Source: Candidatus Binatia bacterium (GTDB lineage: Bacteria; Desulfobacterota; Binatia; HRBIN30). From it: DNA of 64,000 nt. Under the pieces are notes generated by a model, which saw only the letters and a program-made list of their open reading frames with translations, did no database searches and was not told where the DNA came from. Below are positions 37,099 to 45,095 of the stretch, piece after piece (position 1 is the stretch's first letter; every line of letters starts with the position of its first letter). Both the position numbers and the translations under genes were made by a program. Location: positions 186,001-250,000 of the forward strand of contig JAOAHD010000007.1 of assembly GCA_026415395.1 (NCBI GenBank), in the 5' to 3' direction.

Positions 37099-37992
37099 CC
37101 TGGTCGCTCTACCGTTGGACCTGGCTTCTCGAATCCCCCGTCTACATCGGCATGCCGCCGGGGGGCAGCCTCAACCGCTGCCGCATCTACGTCCCAGCGC
37201 GCAGGATTTGGGGTGCGGTCACGGCGGAGATCGCGCGAGCGGAGGCTCCGACGCGTTTCCCAAGTACGACGACGTGGAAAAGAAATTCAGAAATTTGTGC
37301 GCTTTACCTACCTCTTTCCGGCCGAAAAAGTTGATGGTGATTGGCGTGCGTGGCTCCCCCGCTATGTCTCCGGGAAGGGATTGGTGTGGCAGCGACAAGG
37401 TGCCCCCAGCAATCACCTTTTGGACCGCGAATTCCGGATGCGTCTTCTCTCTACTAGGCCAGCGACTGCAATCGAGCCTTGGTCGGACACGGCTGACGAC
37501 GGTTCGCTTCGCGAGACGGAGTGCGTCAACCAGTACTGGCGAGAACCAGACGGCGGTGTGGGATCACCGGTGGCGCTGGTCGGCTACCTGTTCATATGCG
37601 CCGCGAATGGTGCGGCGGCGAACCCTGCCACCGCCAGCGAGCCGGAAGTGCTCGACAGGCTGTTCGTCGGCGGAGACACGCGATACGGGCTGGGCAGGCT
37701 GCGGTGGGCGTACCCCGGGACGATGGGAGGAAGCGACTTCCGTGCTCGGCGCATCGGCCGATGCTTCGGGGCCAGACCCTCGAATCAAGGCAGACCGGGT
37801 CCTGGCTCATGCGAGACCGCCTCAGGACGGGAGAAGAAGGGTCTTCGGACAATTGGAACTGGTGGCAGGTTGGGACGACCGGAACCTGGTTCCCCAGGAC
37901 ACCGGACCGCTTTTCGCCCCTGGCTCGAGCTCCGTCGAGGAGCTGTGGTGGACACTGGAGCCGAGCGGCTTTTGGAATCCGGCGGGCAGCGC
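37095..37992 (+). pseudogene. RAMP-superfamily protein (Cmr3/Csx10-like), broken
   Basis: Frame one begins WSLYRWTWLLESPVYIGMPP with SLNRCRIYVPARRIWGAVTAE. Two shifts close together (about 37255-37300) pass through FPKYDDVEKK into KFVRFTYLFPAEKVDGDWRAW, REFRMRLLSTRPATAIEPW and GSPVALVGYLFI. Another shift near 37740 leads to RIKADRVLAHARP and GWDDRNLVPQDTGPLFAP, ending around 37990. Cas5-like RAMPs of this type hold the 5' handle of crRNA. The assignment to Cmr3 rather than Csx10 is by position only. Confidence 0.65.
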
Positions 37993-38091
37993 ATGGATAT
38001 TTTCGAACTACGCCGCAACGCCCTCGCCGACTACCGCGACTTTGTCCGCTCGTTCATCCTGATCGCGAGCGAGCACGGGTGTTCGATGTGA
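37993..38091 (+). pseudogene. Helicase N-terminal fragment, copy 1
   Basis: Thirty-two codons from an ATG read MDIFELRRNALADYRDFVRS followed by FILIASE and an unrelated end. This is the start of a large DEAD/DEAH helicase of the DUF1998-linked kind that often accompanies defence loci. Everything after about residue 27 is missing. A second, longer version of the same N-terminus lies at 39314. Confidence 0.7.
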
Positions 38092-38147
38092 TAGCCGCGC
38101 TGGATAGATCCTTGCAAAACACGCATTACGTAGCATGATTTGCAAAG

Positions 38148-39317
38148 ATGATAGGGCGCCTGCTGCCCGAGGCCCTCGCCGCGCTGGAGGAGGCGCCAGC
38201 GGTCTGCCTGCCCGGGGCGCGGCAGGTCGGCAAGGCGACGCTCGCGCACGCGGTCGCCCGCAGGGCGATGCGCTTTATCTCGACCTCGAATCGCCACGCG
38301 ACCTCGCCCGGCTGGGGGACCGGAACGCTACCTCGAGCAGCACCTCGACAAGCTCGTCATTCTCGACGAGGTGCACCGCGTGCCCGGACTGTTCGCGCCG
38401 CTGCGCGGTCTCATCGACGGGGCGCGGCGGCGGGGCTTGCGCACCGGGCGCTATCTGCTGCTCGGTTCGGCGGCCCTTTCATTGTTGCGCCAGGCGGGGG
38501 AGTCGCTCGCCGGTCGGGTGCGATTCCTGGAGCTTGCGCCTTCGACGCGCTGGAGGCGCGCTCGATTCCGCTCGATCGGCTTTGGCTGCGCGGCGGATTC
38601 CCCGAGAGCGTGCTCGCCCCAAACGACGAGCGCAGCCTGCGCTGGCGCGAGGATTTGATCCGCACGTACCTGGAGCGCGATATTCCGCAGTTCGGGCCGC
38701 GGCTTTCCGCCGAGACCCTGCGTCGGCTCTGGGTGATGCTCGCTCACCGGCACGGGAGCCCTCACAACGCCGCGGAACTGGCGCGCAGCCTCGGACTCGA
38801 TACGCGCACCGTCAACCGCTGTGTGGGCTGTTGGTTGACCTTTTTCTCCTGCGGCGGCTGCAGTCGTGGCATGCCAACGTGGGCAAGCGGCTCGTGAAGT
38901 CGCCCCGGCTGTACGTGCGTTCCAGCGGCATCGCGCATGCGCTGCTCGGTATCGAGATGCTCGATGCCCTGCTCGCGCACCCGGTGGCTGGGGGCGAGCT
39001 GGGAGGGCTTCGCGATCGAGAATCTCATCGCCGCCGCGCCCGAGGGAACGAGTGCCTACTATTGCCGCACGAGCGGTGGCGCCGAAACTGTTCTGCTGCT
39101 CGAGCTGCCGCGCGGGGAGCGCTGGGCTGTGGAAATCAAGCGCAGCACGGCGCCGGCGGCGACGCGGGGCTTTCACCAGGCTCGGGCCGACGTGCGGCCC
39201 CGGCGCAGCTTTGTCGTCTACCAGGGCGCGGAGCGCTTTCCCCTTGCCGAGCGGGTGGAGGCGGTGCCGCTGCCGGAACTCGCCCGGGAACTCACCGCCT
39301 TGAGGAAAAAGTCATGA
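38148..39317 (+). pseudogene. AAA ATPase with DUF4143 (AAA_14), broken
   Basis: Pieces of one ~390-codon ATPase are spread over three frames. They are IGRLLPEALAALEEAPAV with degraded Walker A PGARQVGKATLA, then LYLDLESPRDLARLGD, Walker B LDKLVILDEVHRVPGLFAPL, GRYLLLGSAAL, WLRGGFPESVLAPNDE, WREDLIRTYLERDIPQFGP, LARSLGLDTRTVNR, and finally SWEGFAIENLIAA with the nuclease-like WAVEIKRS. Walker A has Ala-Thr in place of Thr-Thr. Such ATPases are frequent mobile or toxin-like accessory genes. It lies between two helicase N-terminal fragments. Confidence 0.8.
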
Positions 39318-39481
39318 ACATCTTCGATCTGCACTCCTTCGTGATCACGGACTACCGCGATTTCGTGCGCTCGTTCTTCACGATCCCCGACGAGCGGGCG
39401 CGGGGGTTCGTGGATCGGGCGATCGAGGAAGAGCAACACCTCTGGCCCGAGCAACTGGTTTTGCGGATCACTGCGGGCTGA
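39314..39481 (+). pseudogene. Helicase N-terminal fragment, copy 2
   Basis: Fifty-five codons begin MNIFDLHSFVITDYRDFVRS, continue ERARGFVDRAIEEEQHLWPE, then stop at TGA after RITAG. The start overlaps the ATPase stop (ATGA). It matches copy 1 (37993) over M-IF-L...DYRDFVRSF and is the N-terminal cap of the same helicase family. The motor domains are absent. Confidence 0.72.
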
Positions 39482-39629
39482 GGCAGAAAGTCAGACTGTG
39501 AGGGCTTGACACCGCTGTGCTGCTGCTGCGGGGGACGACCACGAGATAGCGGGCGGCCCGGCGTTGGGTGCGCGCTGCGCAAGCTGGGATTAAGAGGGCA
39601 GAAGGCGCGGAACCGCGCGGACCGTCCGT

Positions 39630-39656
39630 CGGGCAGGCACAAGGCCTGCCCCCACA
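39630..39656. repeat. Palindrome variant GGGCAGGCACAAGGCC type
   Basis: GGGCAGGCA (39631) and TGCC-CCCAC arms form a short inverted repeat related to the GAGGGCAGCC...GGCTGCCCCTAC element in composite copies A and C. It lies in the 233-bp gap between the ruined locus and chdC, where I see no other feature. Confidence 0.6.
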
Positions 39657-39714
39657 GGCCGCTCGCCGCGTTGCGGCTAAGGGGCAGGTTCGGTAGCAAA
39701 CGGGCGAGGAGAAC

Positions 39715-40545
39715 ATGCCGATGTCGGAGCAGTTGCAGGGTCTTCGTCCCTCAGCCGGGTGGCCAGTGGTGCACTTATTTTACCGCGTGGATCGGCCCCG
39801 TTGGCGCGGCCAAAGTGCGGAGGCGCGTGAGGCGGCAGTCGAGGAGTTCCAGAACTGGCTTGTGGAGGTGCAACGCGAGCCGGAGTTGCAACTCGTTCCG
39901 CAAGCGGGGGTGACGAAGTTCGACTTCGGCATCATGGCCATTCACCCGGACTTGTGGCGCATCCAACAGCTCGGGCAGCAAATTGCCAGCACCGGCTTCG
40001 GTGCCTGCTTGCTGCCAGTGTATCAGTTTTTGTCGCTCACCGAGGCGAGCGAGTACATCACCAGCGAACTCGACTGGGCCCGGCTGCTCCTCGAAGAGCA
40101 AAAGCTCGATCCGACCTCGCCTGAGTTCGCCCAGCGCTTCGCGGCGCTGCGCAAACGCACGGCGATTTACGCCGAGTCGCGCATTCATCCGAAGCTGCCA
40201 GAAGACTACCCGATCGTGTGCTTTTACCCGATGAGCAAGGCGCGGCGCGATCAAGACAACTGGTACCGCTTGAGCTTCGAGGAGCGGAAGAAACTCATGC
40301 TCCAGCACGGCGAGGCAGGACGCCGCTTTGCCGATCGCGTCACCCAGCTCATCACCACGTGCACGGGAATCGACGACTGGGAATGGGGGGTGACGTTGTT
40401 CTCGCGCGACCTCAAGGCCATCCGCGACATTGTGTACGAGCTCCGCTACGACGAAGCGAGCGCGGTGTACGGCCTGTTCGGTTCGTTCTTTGTGGGCATT
40501 CGCTTTGCCCCCGAGCGTCTCGCCGGGGTGCTGCACCTTTTGTAA
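39715..40545 (+). CDS. chdC: Coproheme decarboxylase (HemQ/ChdC)
   Basis: The 276-aa protein belongs to the chlorite-dismutase fold family and matches ChdC, which turns coproheme III into heme b with peroxide in the coproporphyrin-dependent heme pathway. The radical-forming tyrosine is Y171 in FYPMSK, and the proximal heme histidine is H198 in LMLQHG, 27 residues apart as in Gram-positive ChdC (Y147/H174 type). The catalytic Arg of chlorite dismutase is not apparent. The ATG at 39715 follows GAGGAG; a second ATG at 39721 is possible. It is convergent with the HD gene. Confidence 0.92.
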   Translation: MPMSEQLQGLRPSAGWPVVHLFYRVDRPRWRGQSAEAREAAVEEFQNWLVEVQREPELQLVPQAGVTKFDFGIMAIHPDLWRIQQLGQQIASTGFGACLLPVYQFLSLTEASEYITSELDWARLLLEEQKLDPTSPEFAQRFAALRKRTAIYAESRIHPKLPEDYPIVCFYPMSKARRDQDNWYRLSFEERKKLMLQHGEAGRRFADRVTQLITTCTGIDDWEWGVTLFSRDLKAIRDIVYELRYDEASAVYGLFGSFFVGIRFAPERLAGVLHLL

Positions 40546-40563
40546 CAGGGGGCACCGCAGGCT

Positions 40564-41847
40564 TTAGTTTCCGCGCCGTGGCTGGTGCTCGCTCGGATAG
40601 CCGAAGTACTCTGCGGCAACCTCGGCGGCGACCGCTTGGAATTCTGCGGGTACGAACACGTAGAACCGCCAGAGCTCCTCGTAGCGCCGCTGTAACGCAT
40701 GGATCTCGCCACTTTGGTCATAACGATCGAGCGGCTCGACCCCTGTGGGTGTAATTGCCAAGGCGCTCGCTTCTTTCATGGAAGTCAACGCCGGGCAGTA
40801 GACGATGACTTCGCCCGGGTTGCAACGGAGTTCGCTGGCAATGTGGCCCTCGGCAATGCGACGCTCTTCGGCGGATTCGTGGTAGCGGCGCACCAGTGCG
40901 GAGCGCTGGGCACGGGTGAGGCGCGCAGCCGAGAGCACGTAGCCGCGCTTTAAAAGCTGGCGCCGCTCCAATCGCTGGACGAGGCGGACAATGTTTGGAT
41001 CGGGTTGCTGGCGCGAGGGAATTTCCTTGAGTCGTTCGAACAGGGAGGCATCGTGGAGTTGCAGTAGCTCCGCCTCGCTGAGGTGCCCGTGCTGCTGTGC
41101 GAGCTCCACTGCCTTGGAGATCATCGCGCCCGCGGCCACTTTCGTGTGGTGGTAATACACGCGCTCGGTGAGGAAGTAACGCAGGCGCAACAACTGCACG
41201 GTTTCGGAAAACGTGTCGGGTCGTACCATTCCGTGGCGTGTCAGGGCGAGTGCGAGTTGATTGCCGGCAATCTCGAACGAGCGAAATACGCGCTCGTCGT
41301 ATCGCTGGGCGAGGCCGGTGAAATACGCGTCGCGCCTGAGGTAGTCGAGGAGATCGGCGTCGATCGTGCTGGCCACGATCTGCCGCGCCCACGGCGGCAC
41401 GTGGCGATACTCGCGCAGCCCGAGCAACTCCTCCATGGGCTCGGCAATCCCGAGGCGGTGGAGCTCCTCGCCCAAATGCCCGCTGAACAACAGAGCCAGG
41501 CGCTGGCCCTTGTCGTGCCGAGGAAAGAGCCGGCGCTCGTCCTCGAACGTGTGCCCGAAGGGCACATGGGTTACGTCGTGCAGCAGCGCGGCGGCACCGA
41601 TCAAACTGGCCAGCGCGGGGGAGACTTCGCGGGCGTGGCGCGTTTGCAGCGCTGCCAGCAAGCGTTGCGCCGTTGCGCAGGTGCCGAGGGAGTGGTCGAA
41701 GCGGGTATGCACGGCTCCCGGGTACACGAAAGACGCCGTTCCCAGTTGCTTGATGCCTCGCAGGCGCTGCACTTCCGGGAAATCGAGAACGGCTGCTTGC
41801 AGCTTGTCGAGCTCCACGTCGCCGTGAACTGCATCGCGCACCACCAT
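40564..41847 (-). CDS. HD-domain phosphohydrolase (SAMHD1/dGTPase-like)
   Basis: The 427-aa protein has the dGTPase/SAMHD1-type HD domain. H52 lies in RFDHSLGT, H90-D91 in LLHDVTHVPFGHTFED, and a further Asp in STIDADLLDYLRRDA. These give the four metal ligands. The C-terminal part is helical and Arg-rich. Members hydrolyse dNTPs or other nucleotide phosphates and some serve in phage defence. The ATG at 41847 (MVVRDAVHGDVEL) is preferred as the family begins with this motif. It is convergent with chdC, 18 bp apart. Confidence 0.88.
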   Translation of the reverse strand: MVVRDAVHGDVELDKLQAAVLDFPEVQRLRGIKQLGTASFVYPGAVHTRFDHSLGTCATAQRLLAALQTRHAREVSPALASLIGAAALLHDVTHVPFGHTFEDERRLFPRHDKGQRLALLFSGHLGEELHRLGIAEPMEELLGLREYRHVPPWARQIVASTIDADLLDYLRRDAYFTGLAQRYDERVFRSFEIAGNQLALALTRHGMVRPDTFSETVQLLRLRYFLTERVYYHHTKVAAGAMISKAVELAQQHGHLSEAELLQLHDASLFERLKEIPSRQQPDPNIVRLVQRLERRQLLKRGYVLSAARLTRAQRSALVRRYHESAEERRIAEGHIASELRCNPGEVIVYCPALTSMKEASALAITPTGVEPLDRYDQSGEIHALQRRYEELWRFYVFVPAEFQAVAAEVAAEYFGYPSEHQPRRGN

Positions 41848-42114
41848 AACCGCAGGGTACCGTGACCGGTGCTGGAAGAGCAATGCTCAGCCCTTCCTCG
41901 AGGGAGTTTCCATCCTCGACGCTGTTGAAGCCGAGCGAGCAAAAATACAGCGCCAGGGCCTATCGCCTGGGTCTATTGCTCGACACCTACTGCTGGCCGG
42001 CGTAGCGTCGGCGTCGTTTCGTCTCGATTCTCGCATCGTAGCGGTCAGCGTTTGTGAAGAGGTGAAACCACGCGGTCTTGTCCGTGCGAAGGCAGAAGCC
42101 GCAATCCCGGTCGG
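41848..42114. other. Divergent leader region with a two-stem structure
   Basis: Within this 267-bp gap, CGAGCAA (41936-41942) pairs with TTGCTCG (41976-41982). Inside it CCAGG (41953-41957) pairs with CCTGG (41966-41970). On the minus strand this would fall in the 5' leader of the HD gene. It resembles no riboswitch class I know; it may be chance. Confidence 0.35.
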
Positions 42115-42702
42115 ATGCACGCGCTCGTTGTCGCCATTGTTTTCGCAGGGTTGTTGCCTGCGGCGGCGCTGGCTTACTCCTGCGCTGGGCGGCCGTTTAG
42201 CGAGGTCCGCGTCTTTGTAGATTTCCCATACGTGGGCAACCTTGCCCAATATTCGATCAGTGCGCGTTTACCTGGCTTTGCTGGTTGTCGCCTCTCGACG
42301 TCCACCGAAATCGCCGTCGTTTTGCCGCTCGGTACAGAGGTCTCCGCGACCACGCAGGGGTGGGTGAATGGCGTGCCCGTCAGCGCTTGGATCGCGCGTG
42401 AGCATGACCGCCTCGCGTTTCTTTCGCCGCTGGTGCTCCCGCCCGGCTCGTCGGTCAGTATCGCCTTGCGCGACATCCGCAACACGTGGGGCGCGGGTGC
42501 GCGGGTAATCGTGTTGTCCGTTTTGATTGGTGACTCCAACCGCATGGGGCCAACGCTGGCTGCAGCGTTTACGATCTTTCCCGCTGTGGGCGGAGGACCC
42601 ATGCCCACGGTGGTTCCGGAGTCGCCCCGCGACGTGGACGCCCAGGGTTACCGTTGTCTGCCGGAAGGTGGGTCGGCACGCGCCAACTGCTTGTTGGAAT
42701 AG
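42115..42702 (+). CDS. Secreted protein, probable N-terminal part of a broken gene
   Basis: A 195-aa ORF with a Sec signal (VVAIVFAGLLPAAALAYS) and a cohesin/Ig-like beta domain (VRVFVDFPYVGNLAQYSI, VLPLGTEVSATTQGW, LVLPPGSSVSIALRD, VIVLSVLIGDS) ends in ANCLLE before a TAG at 42700-42702. The same reading frame runs on beyond the TAG into Cys-rich sequence that joins the DUF4215 protein at 43018. So the TAG is likely an internal nonsense codon (a Trp is plausible after CLLE) and this is the 5' third of a larger secreted protein. It could also be a separate small protein. Confidence 0.6.
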   Translation: MHALVVAIVFAGLLPAAALAYSCAGRPFSEVRVFVDFPYVGNLAQYSISARLPGFAGCRLSTSTEIAVVLPLGTEVSATTQGWVNGVPVSAWIAREHDRLAFLSPLVLPPGSSVSIALRDIRNTWGAGARVIVLSVLIGDSNRMGPTLAAAFTIFPAVGGGPMPTVVPESPRDVDAQGYRCLPEGGSARANCLLE

Positions 42703-43017
42703 CGCTTCGCCGAGCTAGGGCAACGGGAAGTGAGGCGTCGCAGGGTCCACAGGTTCGTGTGCTACGAGGGCGATCCGGGGTGCGATGTCGATCCCAACCT
42801 GAGCGATGGGGTGTGCCTTGTGCCAGTGGGGTTGTGTGCCAACGTGACGGATGGACGCCTGCCGCATTGTCAACCCACGGATGTGCGGTAGGTGGAATTG
42901 CACTCGGGCGCGTCCGCGCAACTCGCCGCTAAGGATCGGCAGAACTTAGAAGCGCTGTTGGTACTGGCTGTCCCGGGGGTTTAGGTGTGCGGGTCACCAG
43001 CTTTGGCACACTAGTGT
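42703..43017 (+). pseudogene. Degraded linker between secreted ORF and DUF4215 protein
   Basis: The frame of the upstream ORF continues as RFAELGQREVRRRR, then FVCYEGDPGCDVDPN and CLVPVGLCANVTDGRLPHC, with TAG codons at 42889-42891, 42982-42984 and 43012-43014. Around 42975-43040 a different frame makes better sense (VRVTSFGTLVFAGQPQTAQ) before the first frame resumes. This looks like a decayed Cys-rich domain with two compensating indels, near a five-G run at 42975. Confidence 0.65.
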
Positions 43018-44559
43018 TTGCCGGCCAGCCGCAGACTGCGCAATCACTGCAGCGACACCACGTTGCTGCGCATTTCGCTACGGCGATCCGCCCCAGGGCA
43101 GTGGCGGCGCACGGCGAAAACGTTTCGCAGTATGGCACTGAGTTCCTCCGGTCACATTGACCACGACAGCGTCAAGATCGAATGCCGTCCGAGCACCTGT
43201 GGGAATGGCAGGGTGGAGTGGGACCATGAGGGCTGTGATGACGGCAACCGCATCGATGGCGACGGTTGCGATCGCGGTTGCAGAATCGAACAGCCTCCGA
43301 CGGCGACACCGAGCGCAGTGCCCACGGCCACGCCGGGTGTCGTGTACACGCCAACCCCGTGGCGTACACCCACTCCTGACCCCAATTCCCCCCACCTGTT
43401 CGATCCGCAACCTACGAACTGTGGCAACGGAACGGTGGATGCAGGAGAGGACTGCGATGACGGGGAAGTCTGTATCGGCACTGCCCGCGCTGGGCAGGCA
43501 TGTCAAGCCGACGCGGACTGCTTGACCAGCGTAGATGAGTTCCGTGGCGTATGCGTAGGCGGCCCAAAGCTGGGCACCCTGTGCCAGCTTGACAGTGACT
43601 GTGCGCCGGGGCGCTGTGTGGCTTGCCGCACGATCGGTGGCGATGGATGCGGGGCCGATTGCACATCTGAGTTTGCTTCGCCGATCACTTTCCAGTTGGT
43701 TCCCGGGGTAGCAACGTCGTTCACCGATCGACTAGTCGCGCCAGGAAGCAGCGGGTTTGCGTTGTGGGGTGACCCTGTCGAGTTTGCACTGCCCTTGGAG
43801 GGAAGTCATCGACTTGGTCTCGGCAAAGAGCGAAGCGGGCAAATTCCTGTGGTTATTCGCGCCGACAGCGTCCAGTACGACCCCATCCCAATTTCCACGC
43901 TGGCTTGTGCGTGCGCGCGGGGTGTGGCCTACCGAACTTGTGGAGGAGCGCTCTTTTATCCCTCGGGACATCTGGTGGAAAGTTGCACGGCCGGGTTCCG
44001 TGCGCCGCCAGCCGCGTGCCCTCCTGCGCGACCGTGCGCCGATGTTTTTGGGCCAGGGAATGCTGCTGCTGGGGACGTCGGTTGCAACGGCTTGGGCGGT
44101 GTGCAGTTGGTTGCGGCACAAGATAGTTTGGAAGGCTTTTCCGGCGGCCGGTTGCGGCTGTTTTTGAGCGGCCTCGGAGGTCCGGGAAGTTGGCTCATGG
44201 GTTACGCTGTGGCCATCGGCACCAGAATCGGTGCGTGCGATGGGAGCTTTTGCTCGCCGAGCGACCCGCCGAGCGAACGGGGCACACCCCTGGCCTTTTG
44301 GTGGACCACAGGCCAAGCCTGTGGGGTGGTATTAAATAAAAACGACGATCCTGCTGCCCCGGCCCAAGCACATTGCGAGACCGGGATGGCCGTTGCCTGC
44401 GCCAACCTGGCTCACGGTGCGCTTCCAGGACTAACCCTGGTAACTGGCTTTCCGGTTCTGGATCAGGAGGCCATATGGGATTTTGAAGTGACGGGGTCGT
44501 TTGGTGGCGCAGTAGCTCACCCTGTTTCCCGCGCTTCTGGGGAGAGGGTGCGGCGTTAG
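43018..44559 (+). CDS. Cys-rich DUF4215-repeat protein, lacking a proper start
   Basis: The open frame of 513 codons contains DUF4215-type repeats with the CGNGRVE...CDDGNRIDGDGCD signature near residue 60 and CGNGTVDAGEDCDDG near 137. They are separated by a Thr/Pro-rich spacer, with more cysteine motifs (CQADADCL, CQLDSDCAPGRC). The C-terminal half is beta-rich with scattered cysteines. Such modules occur in secreted proteins of deltaproteobacteria and relatives. The frame has no signal peptide; the only early starts are TTG 43018 and ATG 43132 without ribosome sites. It most likely is the 3' part of the gene that began at 42115. Confidence 0.6.
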   Translation: MPASRRLRNHCSDTTLLRISLRRSAPGQWRRTAKTFRSMALSSSGHIDHDSVKIECRPSTCGNGRVEWDHEGCDDGNRIDGDGCDRGCRIEQPPTATPSAVPTATPGVVYTPTPWRTPTPDPNSPHLFDPQPTNCGNGTVDAGEDCDDGEVCIGTARAGQACQADADCLTSVDEFRGVCVGGPKLGTLCQLDSDCAPGRCVACRTIGGDGCGADCTSEFASPITFQLVPGVATSFTDRLVAPGSSGFALWGDPVEFALPLEGSHRLGLGKERSGQIPVVIRADSVQYDPIPISTLACACARGVAYRTCGGALFYPSGHLVESCTAGFRAPPAACPPARPCADVFGPGNAAAGDVGCNGLGGVQLVAAQDSLEGFSGGRLRLFLSGLGGPGSWLMGYAVAIGTRIGACDGSFCSPSDPPSERGTPLAFWWTTGQACGVVLNKNDDPAAPAQAHCETGMAVACANLAHGALPGLTLVTGFPVLDQEAIWDFEVTGSFGGAVAHPVSRASGERVRR

Positions 44560-44572
44560 CCGCAGGTGAGGG

Positions 44573-44985
44573 GGACGCGAGCAGCGAGTGGGGAGCGGCG
44601 AGTAGCGAGTGGTGGGAATTCGCGAATCGCGAATGGGGAACGTGTGCTTTGTATCGTGCGGTCGCGCGCCACCGGCATCGTAGGGGCAACGCATGCGTCG
44701 CCCGTGGTGTCTCGCGAGCAGCAGGCGCAGGGAGTGACACAATGGGGGCGAGTGGCGAGTAGTAAGTGGCGACAAACGGAGAGTAGCGAATGGCGAATGA
44801 GGACCACGTCGATTGGCGATGGTGTCGCGACCGGTGCCCCGCCAGTGCCCGTCTTGGCACGCGGCACCAACGCCATCGTAGGGGCAGCCCTCGTGGCTGC
44901 CCTCGTTGCCCACCACCACGCCGCGACGAAAGCTTTCCAGCGAAACGCAACCCGTAGGGGCGACGCATGCGTCGCCCGCGGTGCC
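44573..44985. repeat. Composite dispersed repeat, copy C (double unit)
   Basis: Two units lie in tandem and are inverted relative to copy A. Unit 1 has GCGAGTG-type heptamers (44577-44640), a diverged core and a palindrome at 44680-44707. Unit 2 has heptamers (44749-44799), the ~80-bp core (44800-44882, with CTTGGCACGCGGCACCAAC), the inverted GTAGGGGCAGCC element (44880-44910), an extension similar to copy A and a palindrome at 44954-44981. No gene lies between 44560 and 45095. Confidence 0.82.
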
Positions 44986-45095
44986 ACAGTGCAGCAGCCT
45001 GCGCGGCAGGGGGCAGTGTAGCGCCTTGTCGGCGCTCGATGCCCTTCAGTTTCGGGTGGAGTCGGGAGCGCGAATCGCGTAAGTAGCCTGCCGTC

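Noticed and set aside
30777-39481. Recoding of TAG/TGA (for example pyrrolysine or Trp codons)
   Set aside because: Intact genes here use TGA and TAG as ordinary stops and frameshifts accompany the stops, so pseudogenisation is simpler.
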